A stretch of DNA of 64,000 nt from Streptococcus oralis (GCF_003943415.1 NZ_RJPK01000002.1:186001-250000); one strand, 5' to 3'; positions 1 through 8,530 are shown, counted from the first letter of the stretch. The notes: a model not told the origin generated them from the letters alone. Numbers and translations: made by a program.

Positions 1-391
1 GAATTGTGTTGTTTTGAGTTAATCTTGAGCTATATTGCAACAATTCCTCCAGCAGCTTATTCTTTTCTTTTACTTCGTTCCATTTTTTTATAAAAGAAAA
101 GAATTGAACAATAACTATAACAGTCAGAAAAATGATAAGCCATAGTCCAACAAATTCAGATACAGTTGTAGGTTGTTTGTTTGATATTTTTTCAATTTTA
201 AATTCACTTAAATATCTAAAAAGATTCGATATCCAGTTTAGAAAATTAGTATTATCGATGATTAAAGTAAATAATCCAGAGATAAAACCTAATAATGTTA
301 TTGCTTTGAACGATAAAAAGTAATCTACAAAACTAAACCACTGATTTTTATCAGGAAAAAAATCAATAATAGAACGAACCATTTTTTTCAT
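1..391 (-). CDS. partial two-TM membrane protein, cargo of mobile element
   Basis: An open minus-strand frame runs from an ATG at 391 off the left window edge (130 codons, no stop). A GGAG ribosome site sits about 7 bases upstream of the ATG. The protein begins MKKMVRSIIDFF. It has two hydrophobic segments, one around residues 30-48 and one around 82-100, followed by a charged KKWNEVKEKNKLLEELL stretch likely to be helical or coiled coil. This suggests a membrane-anchored protein with a cytoplasmic helical tail. I recognise no family. It shares orientation with the next unknown gene, and the two may form a cargo pair of the element. The C-terminus lies outside the window. Confidence 0.6.
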   Translation of the reverse strand, partial: MKKMVRSIIDFFPDKNQWFSFVDYFLSFKAITLLGFISGLFTLIIDNTNFLNWISNLFRYLSEFKIEKISNKQPTTVSEFVGLWLIIFLTVIVIVQFFSFIKKWNEVKEKNKLLEELLQYSSRLTQNNTI

Positions 392-522
392 TTTGTATCT
401 CCATTTCAAATATAAATCTAATTTCTTATCAGCTTATTCTATCATAAAAACGCTACGATTTCATTTGAGAACACTTACATTCAATATCTTTATTAGAATT
501 ATATCTGATTTCCGAATATTTT

Positions 523-1620
523 TTACATAAAATACTTTTGTTCCATCAAACAAAAGAATACCAGCTCATTTTTCTCTAAATTTTCGCCTATTCCAATAGT
601 AAACTCCGTTTTGTCTTGTGCTGTGAAAGCTCTTTTTTCTAAATAATTTACAACATTTTCTGTTAAGGTTATCATATTTTTCATTTTCGAAGCGGTATAG
701 TCATAACTGGCTTTTATAGATAAGGCAAAACTTTTAACAATAAAAATTTTATTGATAATTTCTTTTGGTAAAAATCTATCCAAAGCTTTATAAAAATCTG
801 CTTCAGATTGACAAAATCCAGTAATTAAAGTTAATTTTGGGCTGTTTTCAAAATTTTCTTCAATAAACTGTCTAATTCGTTCGTTGATAGTTTCGTTTTG
901 AATTATTAAACCATTCTGGATAATTGGCATTTTAGAAATAGAATCTTTAATTAAAACTTTTAAAGTAGGTGAAACGAGATTTTTATTATCGTTTAACGCT
1001 TCAGGCTTATATAAATCAAAATAAAAAATCTGCTGTTTGCTTTTTAAAGATTCCTCAATAACTTTTCTATGTGAATATGGCATTAATAAAACCTCATTTT
1101 CAAGATACTTAAAAATGTGCTGGTTAATGATTTGTGCTTGCCTTAATTCTTCAGAGTTTTTGGAAGGAATATTCGAAAGATTCACCAAGAAAATCAAAAG
1201 AGTTGCTAAGTAAAGTTCATCTTCTTGGCAATGATTAAGTAATTCTATTTTTTTGCTACCAAAGACAACGGTAGCTTTTTGGGCTTGGTTTAAAAGAGTT
1301 GATTTGATTTTAAGAACAGCTTGCTTATAATCGAAAGTTTCATCACGGTTTAAATCTTTCAAAATATCAACTATCCTTTGAGATTGAAAGCCTAAATCAC
1401 TAATCGGCAAAGCTTCGCGGTAAAATTCTGGAATTTCTTCGTCTCCCGTAAAAAGGCGGTTACTAGAAACACGGTTAATTTCTGGAATAAACGAAATTTT
1501 GGGGTTATTTTTACCTACTAATCTATTTAAAACACTATTGACGAAATCTTCTTGGTTTCGTTTTTTCTTTTCAGATTTTTGCAAAATATAGCAAAACCAT
1601 CCTAATCTAATTTCGGTCAC
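523..1620 (-). CDS. hypothetical protein, 365 aa, cargo of mobile element
   Basis: The start is GTG at 1620, preceded by AAGGAG about 7 bases upstream. No ATG fits better. The protein is soluble-looking and rich in Lys, Glu, Asn and Ile. One hydrophobic stretch near residues 130-150 (LYLATLLIFLVNLSNIPS) is probably buried rather than transmembrane. No Walker, nuclease or helix-turn-helix motif is recognisable, and I do not recognise the family. It is transcribed divergently from the transfer genes, with the membrane-protein gene about 130 bp downstream on the same strand. That position, beside but opposed to the transfer module, is typical of element cargo such as defence, regulation or fitness genes. 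Its function is unknown. Confidence 0.65.
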   Translation of the reverse strand: MTEIRLGWFCYILQKSEKKKRNQEDFVNSVLNRLVGKNNPKISFIPEINRVSSNRLFTGDEEIPEFYREALPISDLGFQSQRIVDILKDLNRDETFDYKQAVLKIKSTLLNQAQKATVVFGSKKIELLNHCQEDELYLATLLIFLVNLSNIPSKNSEELRQAQIINQHIFKYLENEVLLMPYSHRKVIEESLKSKQQIFYFDLYKPEALNDNKNLVSPTLKVLIKDSISKMPIIQNGLIIQNETINERIRQFIEENFENSPKLTLITGFCQSEADFYKALDRFLPKEIINKIFIVKSFALSIKASYDYTASKMKNMITLTENVVNYLEKRAFTAQDKTEFTIGIGENLEKNELVFFCLMEQKYFM

Positions 1621-1692
1621 ACGATTTCTCCTTGAGATTTCTGAGATTTTTTACCTGATGAATGAGATAAAAATATTCGTTACACTATAATC

Positions 1693-1716
1693 ATAAACAA
1701 AGTCGACAATGTTTAT
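1693..1716. promoter_or_regulatory. dyad operator in divergent promoter region
   Basis: ATAAACA (1693-1699) and TGTTTAT (1710-1716) form a perfect 7-base inverted repeat with a 10-base spacer in the 131-bp gap between divergent genes. A plus-strand TATAAT lies at 1686-1691 and a minus-strand TGGTATAAT near 1727-1735, so the dyad would cover the start region of one transcript and sit between both promoters. It is a plausible operator for an element-encoded regulator. The binding protein is unknown. Confidence 0.35.
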
Positions 1717-1751
1717 AACATAAATTATACCAAAATCAAAGGAGAAATCTC

Positions 1752-2012
1752 ATGAATCATATTCAAAAATCTACCCCAAAAGTAGAACTTTCTCAACTTG
1801 TTAGCCCCTATCAGTTAGAAGTCGCCAAAACACTAAGTGAAGTGATGGCAGATAATCAAGTATTGGAGCTTCTCGCTAGCGATATTTTATATAAAGTGGG
1901 TAATCTGGCGCTTACTCAGTCTGAAATACTCAAAAATACGCCAGAAGCTAAAGAATATACAGATTATATTTTAAAAGCGTTCACTTATTACGCTACTGAA
2001 AAGATGAAATGA
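1752..2012 (+). CDS. small hypothetical protein, 86 aa
   Basis: The ATG at 1752 follows AAAGGAG at good spacing. The protein is 86 residues, soluble and predicted largely helical (SPYQLEVAKTLSEVMADNQ...). It has no transmembrane segment and no recognisable motif. It is the first gene of the plus-strand run leading to the TraG-like ATPase, and the next ORF starts 9 bases after its stop, so the two are probably co-transcribed. A role in replication, partition or transfer accessory function is possible from position only. Confidence 0.55.
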   Translation: MNHIQKSTPKVELSQLVSPYQLEVAKTLSEVMADNQVLELLASDILYKVGNLALTQSEILKNTPEAKEYTDYILKAFTYYATEKMK

Positions 2013-2021
2013 GGTAGCTTT

Positions 2022-2222
2022 ATGATGGATTACTTTATAGCTTTTATAATTATCGTTGTTGCTGTATTTCTTTGGGATTGGTTCGAAAAACCAAAACAAG
2101 AAGACAAAAAGCACTATAGCGAAGAAAAAATCGCCCTAGCAGAATTTCTGGAAAAACGGCAAGAAATCAATCAACTTTTCTTGGTTGCAAAGTCCGAATT
2201 GAGAAAATTTGAAAGAAAATAA
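2022..2222 (+). CDS. small membrane-anchored protein, 66 aa
   Basis: The first of two adjacent ATGs (2022) lies 7 bases after GAGG. Residues 3-20 form one hydrophobic helix (DYFIAFIIIVVAVFLWDW), followed by a charged Lys/Glu-rich cytoplasmic tail. This gives a single-pass N-anchored layout. It is tightly linked to the upstream 86-aa gene. No family is recognised. The topology resembles small accessory membrane proteins of Gram-positive conjugation modules, but that is inference only. Confidence 0.5.
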   Translation: MMDYFIAFIIIVVAVFLWDWFEKPKQEDKKHYSEEKIALAEFLEKRQEINQLFLVAKSELRKFERK

Positions 2223-2379
2223 AAGGATTGTTTAGACTAGACAAAAGGAAAAAACATGTTGAAATATACTACTGTTTCATTGCTTACAATTCATTCCAAT
2301 CGCTCTAAAAACTAAAGGTAATGAAATTTAACTTTTTACCAATTTTCTTGTATAAATGAAGGCAGAAAGGAGACCAGAT

Positions 2380-2547
2380 ATGAAAAAACTAATGGGATAT
2401 ATTCTTGGATTTGTTACTTGTGCTTGGCTTATCAACTGGGCGGTAAAACTAATTCTGGAAGTTTGGTGGTTCTTAGTTTTGACGACTGCGGTTATTTTCA
2501 TTGGCTGGTTCGCCTTTCGGATTATTAAATCTAAAGAATGGAGGTAG
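2380..2547 (+). CDS. small two-TM protein, 55 aa
   Basis: An upstream in-frame ATG at 2356 is possible, but the start at 2380 has AAAGGAGA at proper spacing and gives MKKLMGYILGF. The 55-residue product is almost wholly hydrophobic, with two segments (about residues 5-25 and 30-48), several Trp residues and a basic end. Its stop ends 2 bases before the ATPase start, and the ATPase ribosome site lies within its last codons. The two are probably translationally coupled, and this may be a small membrane partner of the coupling ATPase. Confidence 0.5.
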   Translation: MKKLMGYILGFVTCAWLINWAVKLILEVWWFLVLTTAVIFIGWFAFRIIKSKEWR

Positions 2548-2549
2548 AG

Positions 2550-4769
2550 ATGAAAAGAAAATTCGAAGCGCTATCTTGGAGCGAGTGGAACTGGCAACGT
2601 CCGTTTTCTGAAGAAGACGTCAAAAGTTTGCTTGGACAGTTGGTCGGTCTAACTCGACGTAAAAGCATTGTTTTTGAAGTTCGCATGACTAAAAACCGCG
2701 TACAGTATCTTCTGGGGACGGAAGAACAAGATAAACGTCATATTCATCAGCTAATTCAATCACACCGAACTATTCAGTTTTCAAGAGCTCCTAAACGCGA
2801 AAAACTTTCGGTTGCGAGGTTAGTGAACATCAAAGAATCTCACTATGCTTTAAAAACGGACTCTGTAGTAAACATGATACGTTCAAGCCTTGCAATTTCA
2901 AAAATACTTCAACCAGACGAAACAGTGGTCGTTCAGTTGGTCATTGGTGCAGGCTCACCACCTCGCCCACAGCCAAAAGACTTGCCGAATTTATCCGCTA
3001 AATGGTATCAAGTGATTACAAATAATGTTCCAGAGCTTTCCGAAAACTCCAAAAAGCTGATGAAACAAAAATTAAACCAATCTACTTTTAAGTGTGAAAT
3101 TCGTCTTGGTGTCCAATCTCGCAGTATTTTGCGAACAAAGGAATTTTTTGACAGCCTACTTAGTAGTTTTCGCATGATGGAATCAAATGCAACCATTGAA
3201 TTAAAACCATTAGCTATCCAAAAACTCAATCAAGCGCAACCTTCTTGGGCTTATCCCTATAGCTTGGGAGTTTCAGATCTCGCTTGTTTTCTACTTCTGC
3301 CAATTGGTGAAGAAAATATTACAGGTGCGCCAAATGTTCACCCTAAATTAGTAGTGCCACCTTTGGGCTACAATATTAATCGAAAAACTCAGCGAAGTCT
3401 GGCGCAAACGGTTGAATCCGAATCAAGACCAATTCAAATTTCAGCACAAGCTGGCAAAAAACACACCGTTTTTCTCGGTTCAACTGGCTGCGGCAAAACC
3501 ACCGCTATGAGTCACTTGATTTTATCAGATATACAGTCGAAAAGTCACAGCATGGTTGTAGTTGATGCAAAGGGTCAACTCACTCATGAGCTATTAGAGC
3601 GCACTCCGACTGAACATGATGAAGATATAGTGGTGATTTCACCAACCGCCAAACGAATTGTCGGCATAAACCCTTTTGAACTCACAAAACACGGTATTGA
3701 GCCTGAAGTTATCGCAGACTATCTACTGGAGTTATTTAAAGGGCTTTATCCTGAACATTTTGGAATTTACTCGCTGGATATTTTGTCACACAGTTTTTTA
3801 ACTCTGGCTCGCATTCCAAACACTTCTTTAGTCATGCTACCGAGCTTACTCACTAATCAGTCCTTTCGAAATAAACTATTAAAAGAGTTAAAAGACCCAA
3901 TCGGGCTGGAAAGTTTCTGGAACTGGTTTGAGCTACTCAGTGAAGCCCAACGTCACCAGATGTTAAACCCCATTTTGAATAAATTCCGCCAGTTTTTGCT
4001 TCGCCCGCAACTTCGGGCAATGTTGGGGCAAACTAATCCAAATTTCAGTCTTGTGGAAATCTTCGAAAGTCGAAAAATCGTATTGATTCCACTAAATAAA
4101 GCGATAATTGGTTCAGAATCTGCCAAACTCATCGGTAGCCTAATCACCTCCATGCTCTGGATGTTAATTTTGCGCCAGTCTTCGGTTGAGCCAAGCAAAC
4201 GCCAATCTGTCTTTATCTATATTGATGAAACGCCGAGTTTCTTAGGAATCCCTAACGCTAACTTGGATGAAGCACTTTCGCAATCTCGCCAGTTTAATGT
4301 CGGCTGGAATATTGGCTTCCAATACCTCGCCCAGATGTCGCTCCAGTTGAAGGCTGGAATTGAATCTAATGTTGCGAATAAAATTGTTTTTGGCTTAAAT
4401 CTTGATGAAGCTCGCGAAATGGCAAAATATACTCTGGAGATTGATAAAGAAGATTTTTATAGCTTACCGCCATTTTGGGCATATATTAGAACAGAAGTTT
4501 CACCTAATGCTTATCGATGGATTATCGGTAAAACCTACCCACCTAAACCGAAAATTAGAGATAGTCGTGCACCATTTTTGAATAGCTTGAGCCGATACGG
4601 ACAAGATATTTCAGAAATTGAAAGTCAATTCGAAAACTATATTTTTGAAAAATCTGCTTCGAAAAATGAAAATTCTAACCAGAAATTAACAGATTTAGGG
4701 CGCAAGAAGCGTTCCAATCGCTCTTCGAATCGTGTTGATGAAGAAAATTCATCAACCCCTGACAAATAA
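2550..4769 (+). CDS. TraG/VirD4-HerA-like conjugative coupling ATPase
   Basis: The start at 2550 is preferred over an in-frame ATG at 2538 because GGAGG precedes it correctly. The product is 739 aa. A Walker A motif GSTGCGKTT lies at residues 310-318, and a Walker B VFIYIDE with its Asp near residue 559. Between them are helicase-like segments including VVVDAKGQ. This is the type IV secretion DNA-transfer ATPase superfamily, hexameric motors that bring a DNA-protein substrate to a mating channel or pump DNA. The N-terminal 300 residues lack obvious TM helices, so membrane attachment may come from the small proteins encoded just upstream. The C-terminal tail is polar and low in complexity. No relaxase is visible in the window. 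Confidence 0.8.
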   Translation: MKRKFEALSWSEWNWQRPFSEEDVKSLLGQLVGLTRRKSIVFEVRMTKNRVQYLLGTEEQDKRHIHQLIQSHRTIQFSRAPKREKLSVARLVNIKESHYALKTDSVVNMIRSSLAISKILQPDETVVVQLVIGAGSPPRPQPKDLPNLSAKWYQVITNNVPELSENSKKLMKQKLNQSTFKCEIRLGVQSRSILRTKEFFDSLLSSFRMMESNATIELKPLAIQKLNQAQPSWAYPYSLGVSDLACFLLLPIGEENITGAPNVHPKLVVPPLGYNINRKTQRSLAQTVESESRPIQISAQAGKKHTVFLGSTGCGKTTAMSHLILSDIQSKSHSMVVVDAKGQLTHELLERTPTEHDEDIVVISPTAKRIVGINPFELTKHGIEPEVIADYLLELFKGLYPEHFGIYSLDILSHSFLTLARIPNTSLVMLPSLLTNQSFRNKLLKELKDPIGLESFWNWFELLSEAQRHQMLNPILNKFRQFLLRPQLRAMLGQTNPNFSLVEIFESRKIVLIPLNKAIIGSESAKLIGSLITSMLWMLILRQSSVEPSKRQSVFIYIDETPSFLGIPNANLDEALSQSRQFNVGWNIGFQYLAQMSLQLKAGIESNVANKIVFGLNLDEAREMAKYTLEIDKEDFYSLPPFWAYIRTEVSPNAYRWIIGKTYPPKPKIRDSRAPFLNSLSRYGQDISEIESQFENYIFEKSASKNENSNQKLTDLGRKKRSNRSSNRVDEENSSTPDK

Positions 4770-4862
4770 AGTTTTTTAGGATTTTTACTCACACGACTTA
4801 CTCCGTAACTAAGCACATTTTACGGGAGCACACCCTTTAAATTTTAATGGAGAACAAAACAG

Positions 4863-5666
4863 ATGAAATGGAATTACAAAACAGATATCGACACGCAAAT
4901 TCTTTACTTTTTAAATCAAGCTAGATATGCCACCACCAACCAACTAGCCAGACTCTTTTTTGCGGATAGCGCTCGATTTGAAACCGCCATTCGCCGAGCT
5001 AGTTTTACACTGCAAAGTCTGAAGAAAGCTGGATTGGTTTCATACTTAAAACGGCGAGTTGGTGGCGCACGCCGTGGCTCTGCTTCTTATGTTTGGCAAA
5101 TTACTTTTCAGGGACTAAAATTCCTTAAAAATCAAGATGACAGTATCACCTTGCGTTATAAAAATAAATACGAGCCAACCCAGCACCACGTTGAACATAC
5201 TTTGGCAATTACGGAAATCTTTGTTGAGACACTGGAGACCGTTCGAGATTCAAAAAAGCTATCGCTTGAAACTTTTTCCTTTGAGCCAAACTCTTGGCGC
5301 AGCTACCAAAAACTTTCTGGTGTTGGAATGACTTTGAAACCAGACGCTTATTTAGAACTAGTCAATCACGATTACGAAGACCATTATTTTCTGGAAATAG
5401 ACCGAAGCACCGAAAGCTTATCTAGAATTGTGAACACTTGTAAAAAATATATTGAATATTATCGCTCAGGTATTGAACAGCGACAAAAGGAAGTTTTTCC
5501 CTATGTTTTGTGGGTTGTGCCAGATAACAAGCGAAAGCTGGCGATTTCAAAAGCAATTCAAAAAGAACTATATAATTTTTGGGAATTATTCACTGTAATA
5601 ACACTTGAAGAATACCCAGATTATATCAAGGGAGGAATAGATAATGAATCAGAAGAATCAAGATAG
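4863..5666 (+). CDS. replication-relaxation family protein
   Basis: The 267-aa product starts MKWNYKTDIDTQIL after a GGAGAACA site. Residues 5-85 form a winged-helix-like region (ATTNQLARLFF ... LKKAGLVSYLKRR). Residues about 115-225 contain LKPDAYLEL and YFLEIDRSTES, an acidic pattern reminiscent of PD-(D/E)xK nuclease folds. This matches the replication-relaxation (Replic_Relax) family found beside TraG-like ATPases on Gram-positive plasmids and integrative elements. It probably binds element DNA during mobilisation or replication initiation, but the biochemical activity of the family is poorly defined. It overlaps the next small gene by 23 bases. Confidence 0.7.
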   Translation: MKWNYKTDIDTQILYFLNQARYATTNQLARLFFADSARFETAIRRASFTLQSLKKAGLVSYLKRRVGGARRGSASYVWQITFQGLKFLKNQDDSITLRYKNKYEPTQHHVEHTLAITEIFVETLETVRDSKKLSLETFSFEPNSWRSYQKLSGVGMTLKPDAYLELVNHDYEDHYFLEIDRSTESLSRIVNTCKKYIEYYRSGIEQRQKEVFPYVLWVVPDNKRKLAISKAIQKELYNFWELFTVITLEEYPDYIKGGIDNESEESR

Positions 5667-5811
5667 GGATTCAAAACAGGCTTCACGCACCGCTGATGAA
5701 ATTTGTCGAATTGGTCGAACGACTTACTTAATCCGTCATCGTTTTACTGGAAATCGCCATCTTGAAAATGTCCTAGAAAGGTTGATTTTAAGCGATAAAT
5801 CACTACTTTAA
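5644..5811 (+). CDS. TnpW-like small transposon protein, 55 aa
   Basis: An ATG at 5644, with GGAGG about 8 bases upstream, opens a 55-codon frame that overlaps the end of the upstream gene and stops at 5811. The product contains IGRTTYLIRHRFTGNRHLENVLERLIL. A short protein with an I-G-x-T-T-Y core followed by a helical ending is typical of TnpW, encoded next to the large serine recombinase TnpX in Tn4451/Tn5397-type elements. Its function is unknown; an accessory role in excision is inferred. Position just before the recombinase supports the call. Confidence 0.6.
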   Translation: MNQKNQDRDSKQASRTADEICRIGRTTYLIRHRFTGNRHLENVLERLILSDKSLL

Positions 5812-5826
5812 CAGTAGTAAAAATGG

Positions 5827-5832
5827 TATAAT
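5827..5832 (+). promoter_or_regulatory. -10 box for the recombinase gene
   Basis: TATAAT at 5827-5832 lies 40 bases before the recombinase ATG, with no clear -35 at the right distance. The recombinase may therefore have its own promoter separate from the transfer genes. A good AAAGGAG site precedes the start codon. Confidence 0.45.
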
Positions 5833-5872
5833 AGAAGTATAAGGTGTGTGAACTCCAAAAGGAGAAAAACAC

Positions 5873-7576
5873 ATGAACAGAACTTTGACAATTTCAGATT
5901 ATAGACAAGTAGATACTTCGAAACTTTCAGATATTACAGTGGTTTATTGTCGCTTAAGTCAAGATGATGGACTGGAAGGAGATAGTAACTCAATTACCAA
6001 TCAGAAGAAAATTCTGCTTGATGTAGTTACAAGAGAAAATCTCCCTAATCCTATTTTGTTTGTCGATGATGGTTTTAGTGGCACAAATTTTGACCGTCCA
6101 GCTATTTTGGAAGCACTTAGATTGGTGGAAAATCGACAAGTTTCAAACTTTATCGTTAAGGATTTAAGCCGTTTGGGGCGGTCTTATATTAAGGTTGGTC
6201 AACTAACGGAAATTACTTTCCCTAGCTTTGATGTCCGCTTTATCGCCTTAAATGATGGCGTAGATTCGAATAAGCCTAATGAAACTAATTCTATTTTCTT
6301 GCCAATTAAGAGTTTAATGGACGAGATGTATGCGGCGGATACCAGCAAGAAGATTCGGGCGGTGGTGCAAGCTAAAGCGAGAGCTGGCGAGCGAGTAACT
6401 ACTAACCCACCTTACGGCTATCTCAAAGATTCAAACAATCCTAAAAATTGGATTATTGACCCAGTTGCTAGCGAAGTTGTGAAGCGGATTTTTCAGGAAG
6501 CGAAAAGCGGAAAAAGTCTCTCAGAGATTTCAAAAGGATTAGAAAGTGACAAAATTTTTAAACCAGACCGCCACCGAATAGAAATCGGTTTGAAGTCTAT
6601 CTCTTCCAGCCCAAATGTGGAAACTTTGCCGTATTTTTGGACGCGGGAAACCCTAAGCGCTATCTTAGGGCGTGAAAAGTATCTCGGGCATACTGTCAAT
6701 CTTCGAACACGAACAAAATCTTACAAAGATAAGCGTAAGGTGGATAACTCAAAGGAGGATTGGTTGATTTTCAAAAATACACATGAAGCGATAATTGACC
6801 AAGAAACTTTTGATATTGTCCAGAAGATGCGGAGTCATAAGCGGTCTAATCAACGGTATAAAAATCGGGCTGGCCATGAAAACTTGTTTGCGGGTTTAGT
6901 TTTTTGTGGAACTTGTGGGCGAAAGCATTATTTTTGCCCACAAGAGAAAAACGGACTTAATCATGACCATTACAAGTGTTCTGGCTACCGCAAGCCGATT
7001 AATGGTTGCGAAAATCCACACTACATTCAAAAATCCGCCCTGATTGAGATTGTAAGCGACAAACTTCGCCAAACTATTCAGGAAATCCACTTCGACCAAG
7101 AAGCCTTTTTGAAAAAGTTAGAACAGCAAAGCCAAGCGCAATTCAGCAAAAACAATAAACGCCAGCAACTGCAACTCCAAAAGGATGAACACCGCTCTAA
7201 AGAGATTGACAATATCATTCAGAAGCTTTATGAAGATAATCTACTTGGTAAAATTTCAGATGAACGCTTTGTGAAGTTAAGTCAGAGCTACGAAGAAGAA
7301 CAGAAACAACTTCAAACTTCCATTTCTGACTTAACCGAAAAACTCACCAAACAACAAGAAGATAGTCTTAATATCTCCAGGTTTATGGCGAGAATTTTGA
7401 AATATACAGAGCTTGCAGAATTAACCGTTGAAATAGTGAATGAGCTGATTGACAAGATTGTAATTCATAAACCAACTGGTACAAAACGTAATCGCATTAT
7501 TCAGATTGACATTTATTACAATTTCATCGGAAAACTAAACAACGAAAAAAGCGAGCCAAACGACTTGGCTCGCTAA
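5873..7576 (+). CDS. large serine recombinase, TnpX/TndX type
   Basis: The 567-aa product has an N-terminal resolvase domain (about 22-170) containing VVYCRLSQDD, where Ser29 is the predicted nucleophile, and FIVKDLSRLGRSY. A Recombinase domain follows (about 190-300), then a zinc beta-ribbon (FCGTCGRKHYFC ... CSGY ... GCENP, about 340-390), a long coiled coil (about 410-500) and a short C-terminal region. These enzymes integrate and excise elements through Ser-DNA links at short core sites, often a GA dinucleotide. The gene is the last in the element, 58 bases from the neighbouring chromosomal gene, which fits an end-located recombinase. The last codons form a hairpin. Confidence 0.9.
   Translation: MNRTLTISDYRQVDTSKLSDITVVYCRLSQDDGLEGDSNSITNQKKILLDVVTRENLPNPILFVDDGFSGTNFDRPAILEALRLVENRQVSNFIVKDLSRLGRSYIKVGQLTEITFPSFDVRFIALNDGVDSNKPNETNSIFLPIKSLMDEMYAADTSKKIRAVVQAKARAGERVTTNPPYGYLKDSNNPKNWIIDPVASEVVKRIFQEAKSGKSLSEISKGLESDKIFKPDRHRIEIGLKSISSSPNVETLPYFWTRETLSAILGREKYLGHTVNLRTRTKSYKDKRKVDNSKEDWLIFKNTHEAIIDQETFDIVQKMRSHKRSNQRYKNRAGHENLFAGLVFCGTCGRKHYFCPQEKNGLNHDHYKCSGYRKPINGCENPHYIQKSALIEIVSDKLRQTIQEIHFDQEAFLKKLEQQSQAQFSKNNKRQQLQLQKDEHRSKEIDNIIQKLYEDNLLGKISDERFVKLSQSYEEEQKQLQTSISDLTEKLTKQQEDSLNISRFMARILKYTELAELTVEIVNELIDKIVIHKPTGTKRNRIIQIDIYYNFIGKLNNEKSEPNDLAR
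7551..7573 (+). terminator. hairpin overlapping the end of the recombinase gene
   Basis: GCGAGCCAA (7551-7559) and TTGGCTCGC (7565-7573) are perfect 9-base inverted arms with a 5-base loop, covering the last codons (SEPNDLAR) up to the stop. A weak TAATATTAA follows instead of a strict U-run. It may act as a terminator or mRNA stabiliser at the element edge, or as a recombinase-related end structure. Confidence 0.4.
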
Positions 7577-7634
7577 TATTAACCCAAATAACCAAACTGC
7601 TGGGTATCAGGTCGGCTATACGGAGCTATCTTGA
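7577..7634. other. probable right boundary of the integrated element
   Basis: This 58-base stretch separates the recombinase stop from the chromosomal histidine-phosphatase stop. The element must end here, because the host gene is complete. A GA dinucleotide at 7633-7634, directly next to the host TGA stop, is a candidate crossover for a TnpX-type enzyme. The exact att core cannot be fixed without the left end. Confidence 0.45.
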
Positions 7635-8327
7635 TCAATGCTTATTTTCTTCCATCTTCTCACATCCCAGTTCCCGATAGCTACGGTCACCAACGGCATC
7701 GACTGTAAACTGGCCGTTCTCGTATTCTAGAATCGTCACACTACCATTATCCAAGCCATGTGGATGCATGCCATTGATCAGATAAACGATGGTTCCAATT
7801 GTCATTCCATGGCTGACAACAAGGGCATTCCCCCCACCTTGCTCTTCCATTTCTTTGGCAATAGACTCAAAGCCTTCCTTGATTCGGCTACTAAGTTTTT
7901 CCCAACCTTCAGCCCAACCAGCAGTATCAACTTCTACCAAGCCTTCGGCTAGCTCCGCATAGGACAACTGATGAACATGGTCCACCTTAAAGATACGAGG
8001 AATGATTCCCATAAATAGATCCCCATCATAGGCTCCATCAAAACTACCAAAGCACCACTCACGGATTCGCTTATCCATACGGTAAGGGATTTTCCCTTGC
8101 AAGCCCAGTTCTTCAAGGATAATTCCCATGGTCTGAATCGTACGACCAGAATCACTAGAATAAGCTCGGTCAAACTGCAAACCAGACTCTCGTAAGCCAA
8201 TTCCCAGCTCATGGATTCCCAACTCACCTTCTGTTGTCAGAGGTGTATCACTCCACCCTTGAGCACGTCCAATCGTGTTAAACATCGTTTTTCCATGACG
8301 GACCAAGTACAATCTTACTTTAGACAT
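7635..8327 (-). CDS. histidine phosphatase / phosphoglycerate mutase family protein
   Basis: The 230-aa product begins MSKVRLYLVRHGKTMFN. It has the catalytic RHG motif (His11) and the second conserved His173 in VVSHGMTIG, the hallmarks of the histidine phosphatase superfamily. It resembles the pneumococcal phosphoglycerate-mutase-family protein next to the DUF711 gene. The substrate is unknown; despite the name it need not act in glycolysis. It is transcribed leftward, with an extended -10 near 8350. Its 3' end is the chromosomal flank of the mobile element, and the last residues (KMEENKH) may be native or altered by integration. Confidence 0.85.
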   Translation of the reverse strand: MSKVRLYLVRHGKTMFNTIGRAQGWSDTPLTTEGELGIHELGIGLRESGLQFDRAYSSDSGRTIQTMGIILEELGLQGKIPYRMDKRIREWCFGSFDGAYDGDLFMGIIPRIFKVDHVHQLSYAELAEGLVEVDTAGWAEGWEKLSSRIKEGFESIAKEMEEQGGGNALVVSHGMTIGTIVYLINGMHPHGLDNGSVTILEYENGQFTVDAVGDRSYRELGCEKMEENKH

Positions 8328-8410
8328 TTTCTATCCTCCATTTTCTTCTATTATATCATGGAACAAAGAAATATTCGGCTTTCAACAGTAAAGTCCACTC
8401 TCGTAATTTT

Positions 8411-8505
8411 CCCACAAGAAAAGCTACCCTCATGGTAGCTTTCCTAAGAGATTATTATGAAAAAGTTTAGGATTCTAATTAAATAAAGTTAGGAGATCTT
8501 TATTT
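8411..8505 (-). ncRNA. cia-dependent small RNA (csRNA family)
   Basis: Downstream of a CiaR direct repeat and a TATACTATAAT -10 region, the minus strand encodes a roughly 90-nt transcript. Its 5' hairpin has arms ATTAAATAAAG and CTTTATTTAAT around the loop ATCTCCTAA, which carries anti-Shine-Dalgarno CUCCU. An A/U-rich linker with a second CUCUU follows. The end is a terminator with arms AAAGCTACC/GGTAGCTTT and a T-rich tail. This is the architecture of streptococcal csRNAs, which block translation by pairing to ribosome sites. I did not assign a number. It lies between the DUF711 gene and the histidine phosphatase gene. Confidence 0.8.
8420..8442 (-). terminator. csRNA terminator
   Basis: AAAGCTACC and GGTAGCTTT form a perfect 9-bp stem with loop ATGAG on the minus strand. 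A TTCTTGTGGG tail follows. It ends the csRNA transcript. Confidence 0.7.
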
Positions 8506-8530
8506 AATGATTATAGTATACACAGTCATC

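Noticed and set aside
2223..2379. A 19-codon ORF starting ATGTTGAAATATACT
   Set aside because: Too short and without conserved features. The RNA context gives no support for a peptide.
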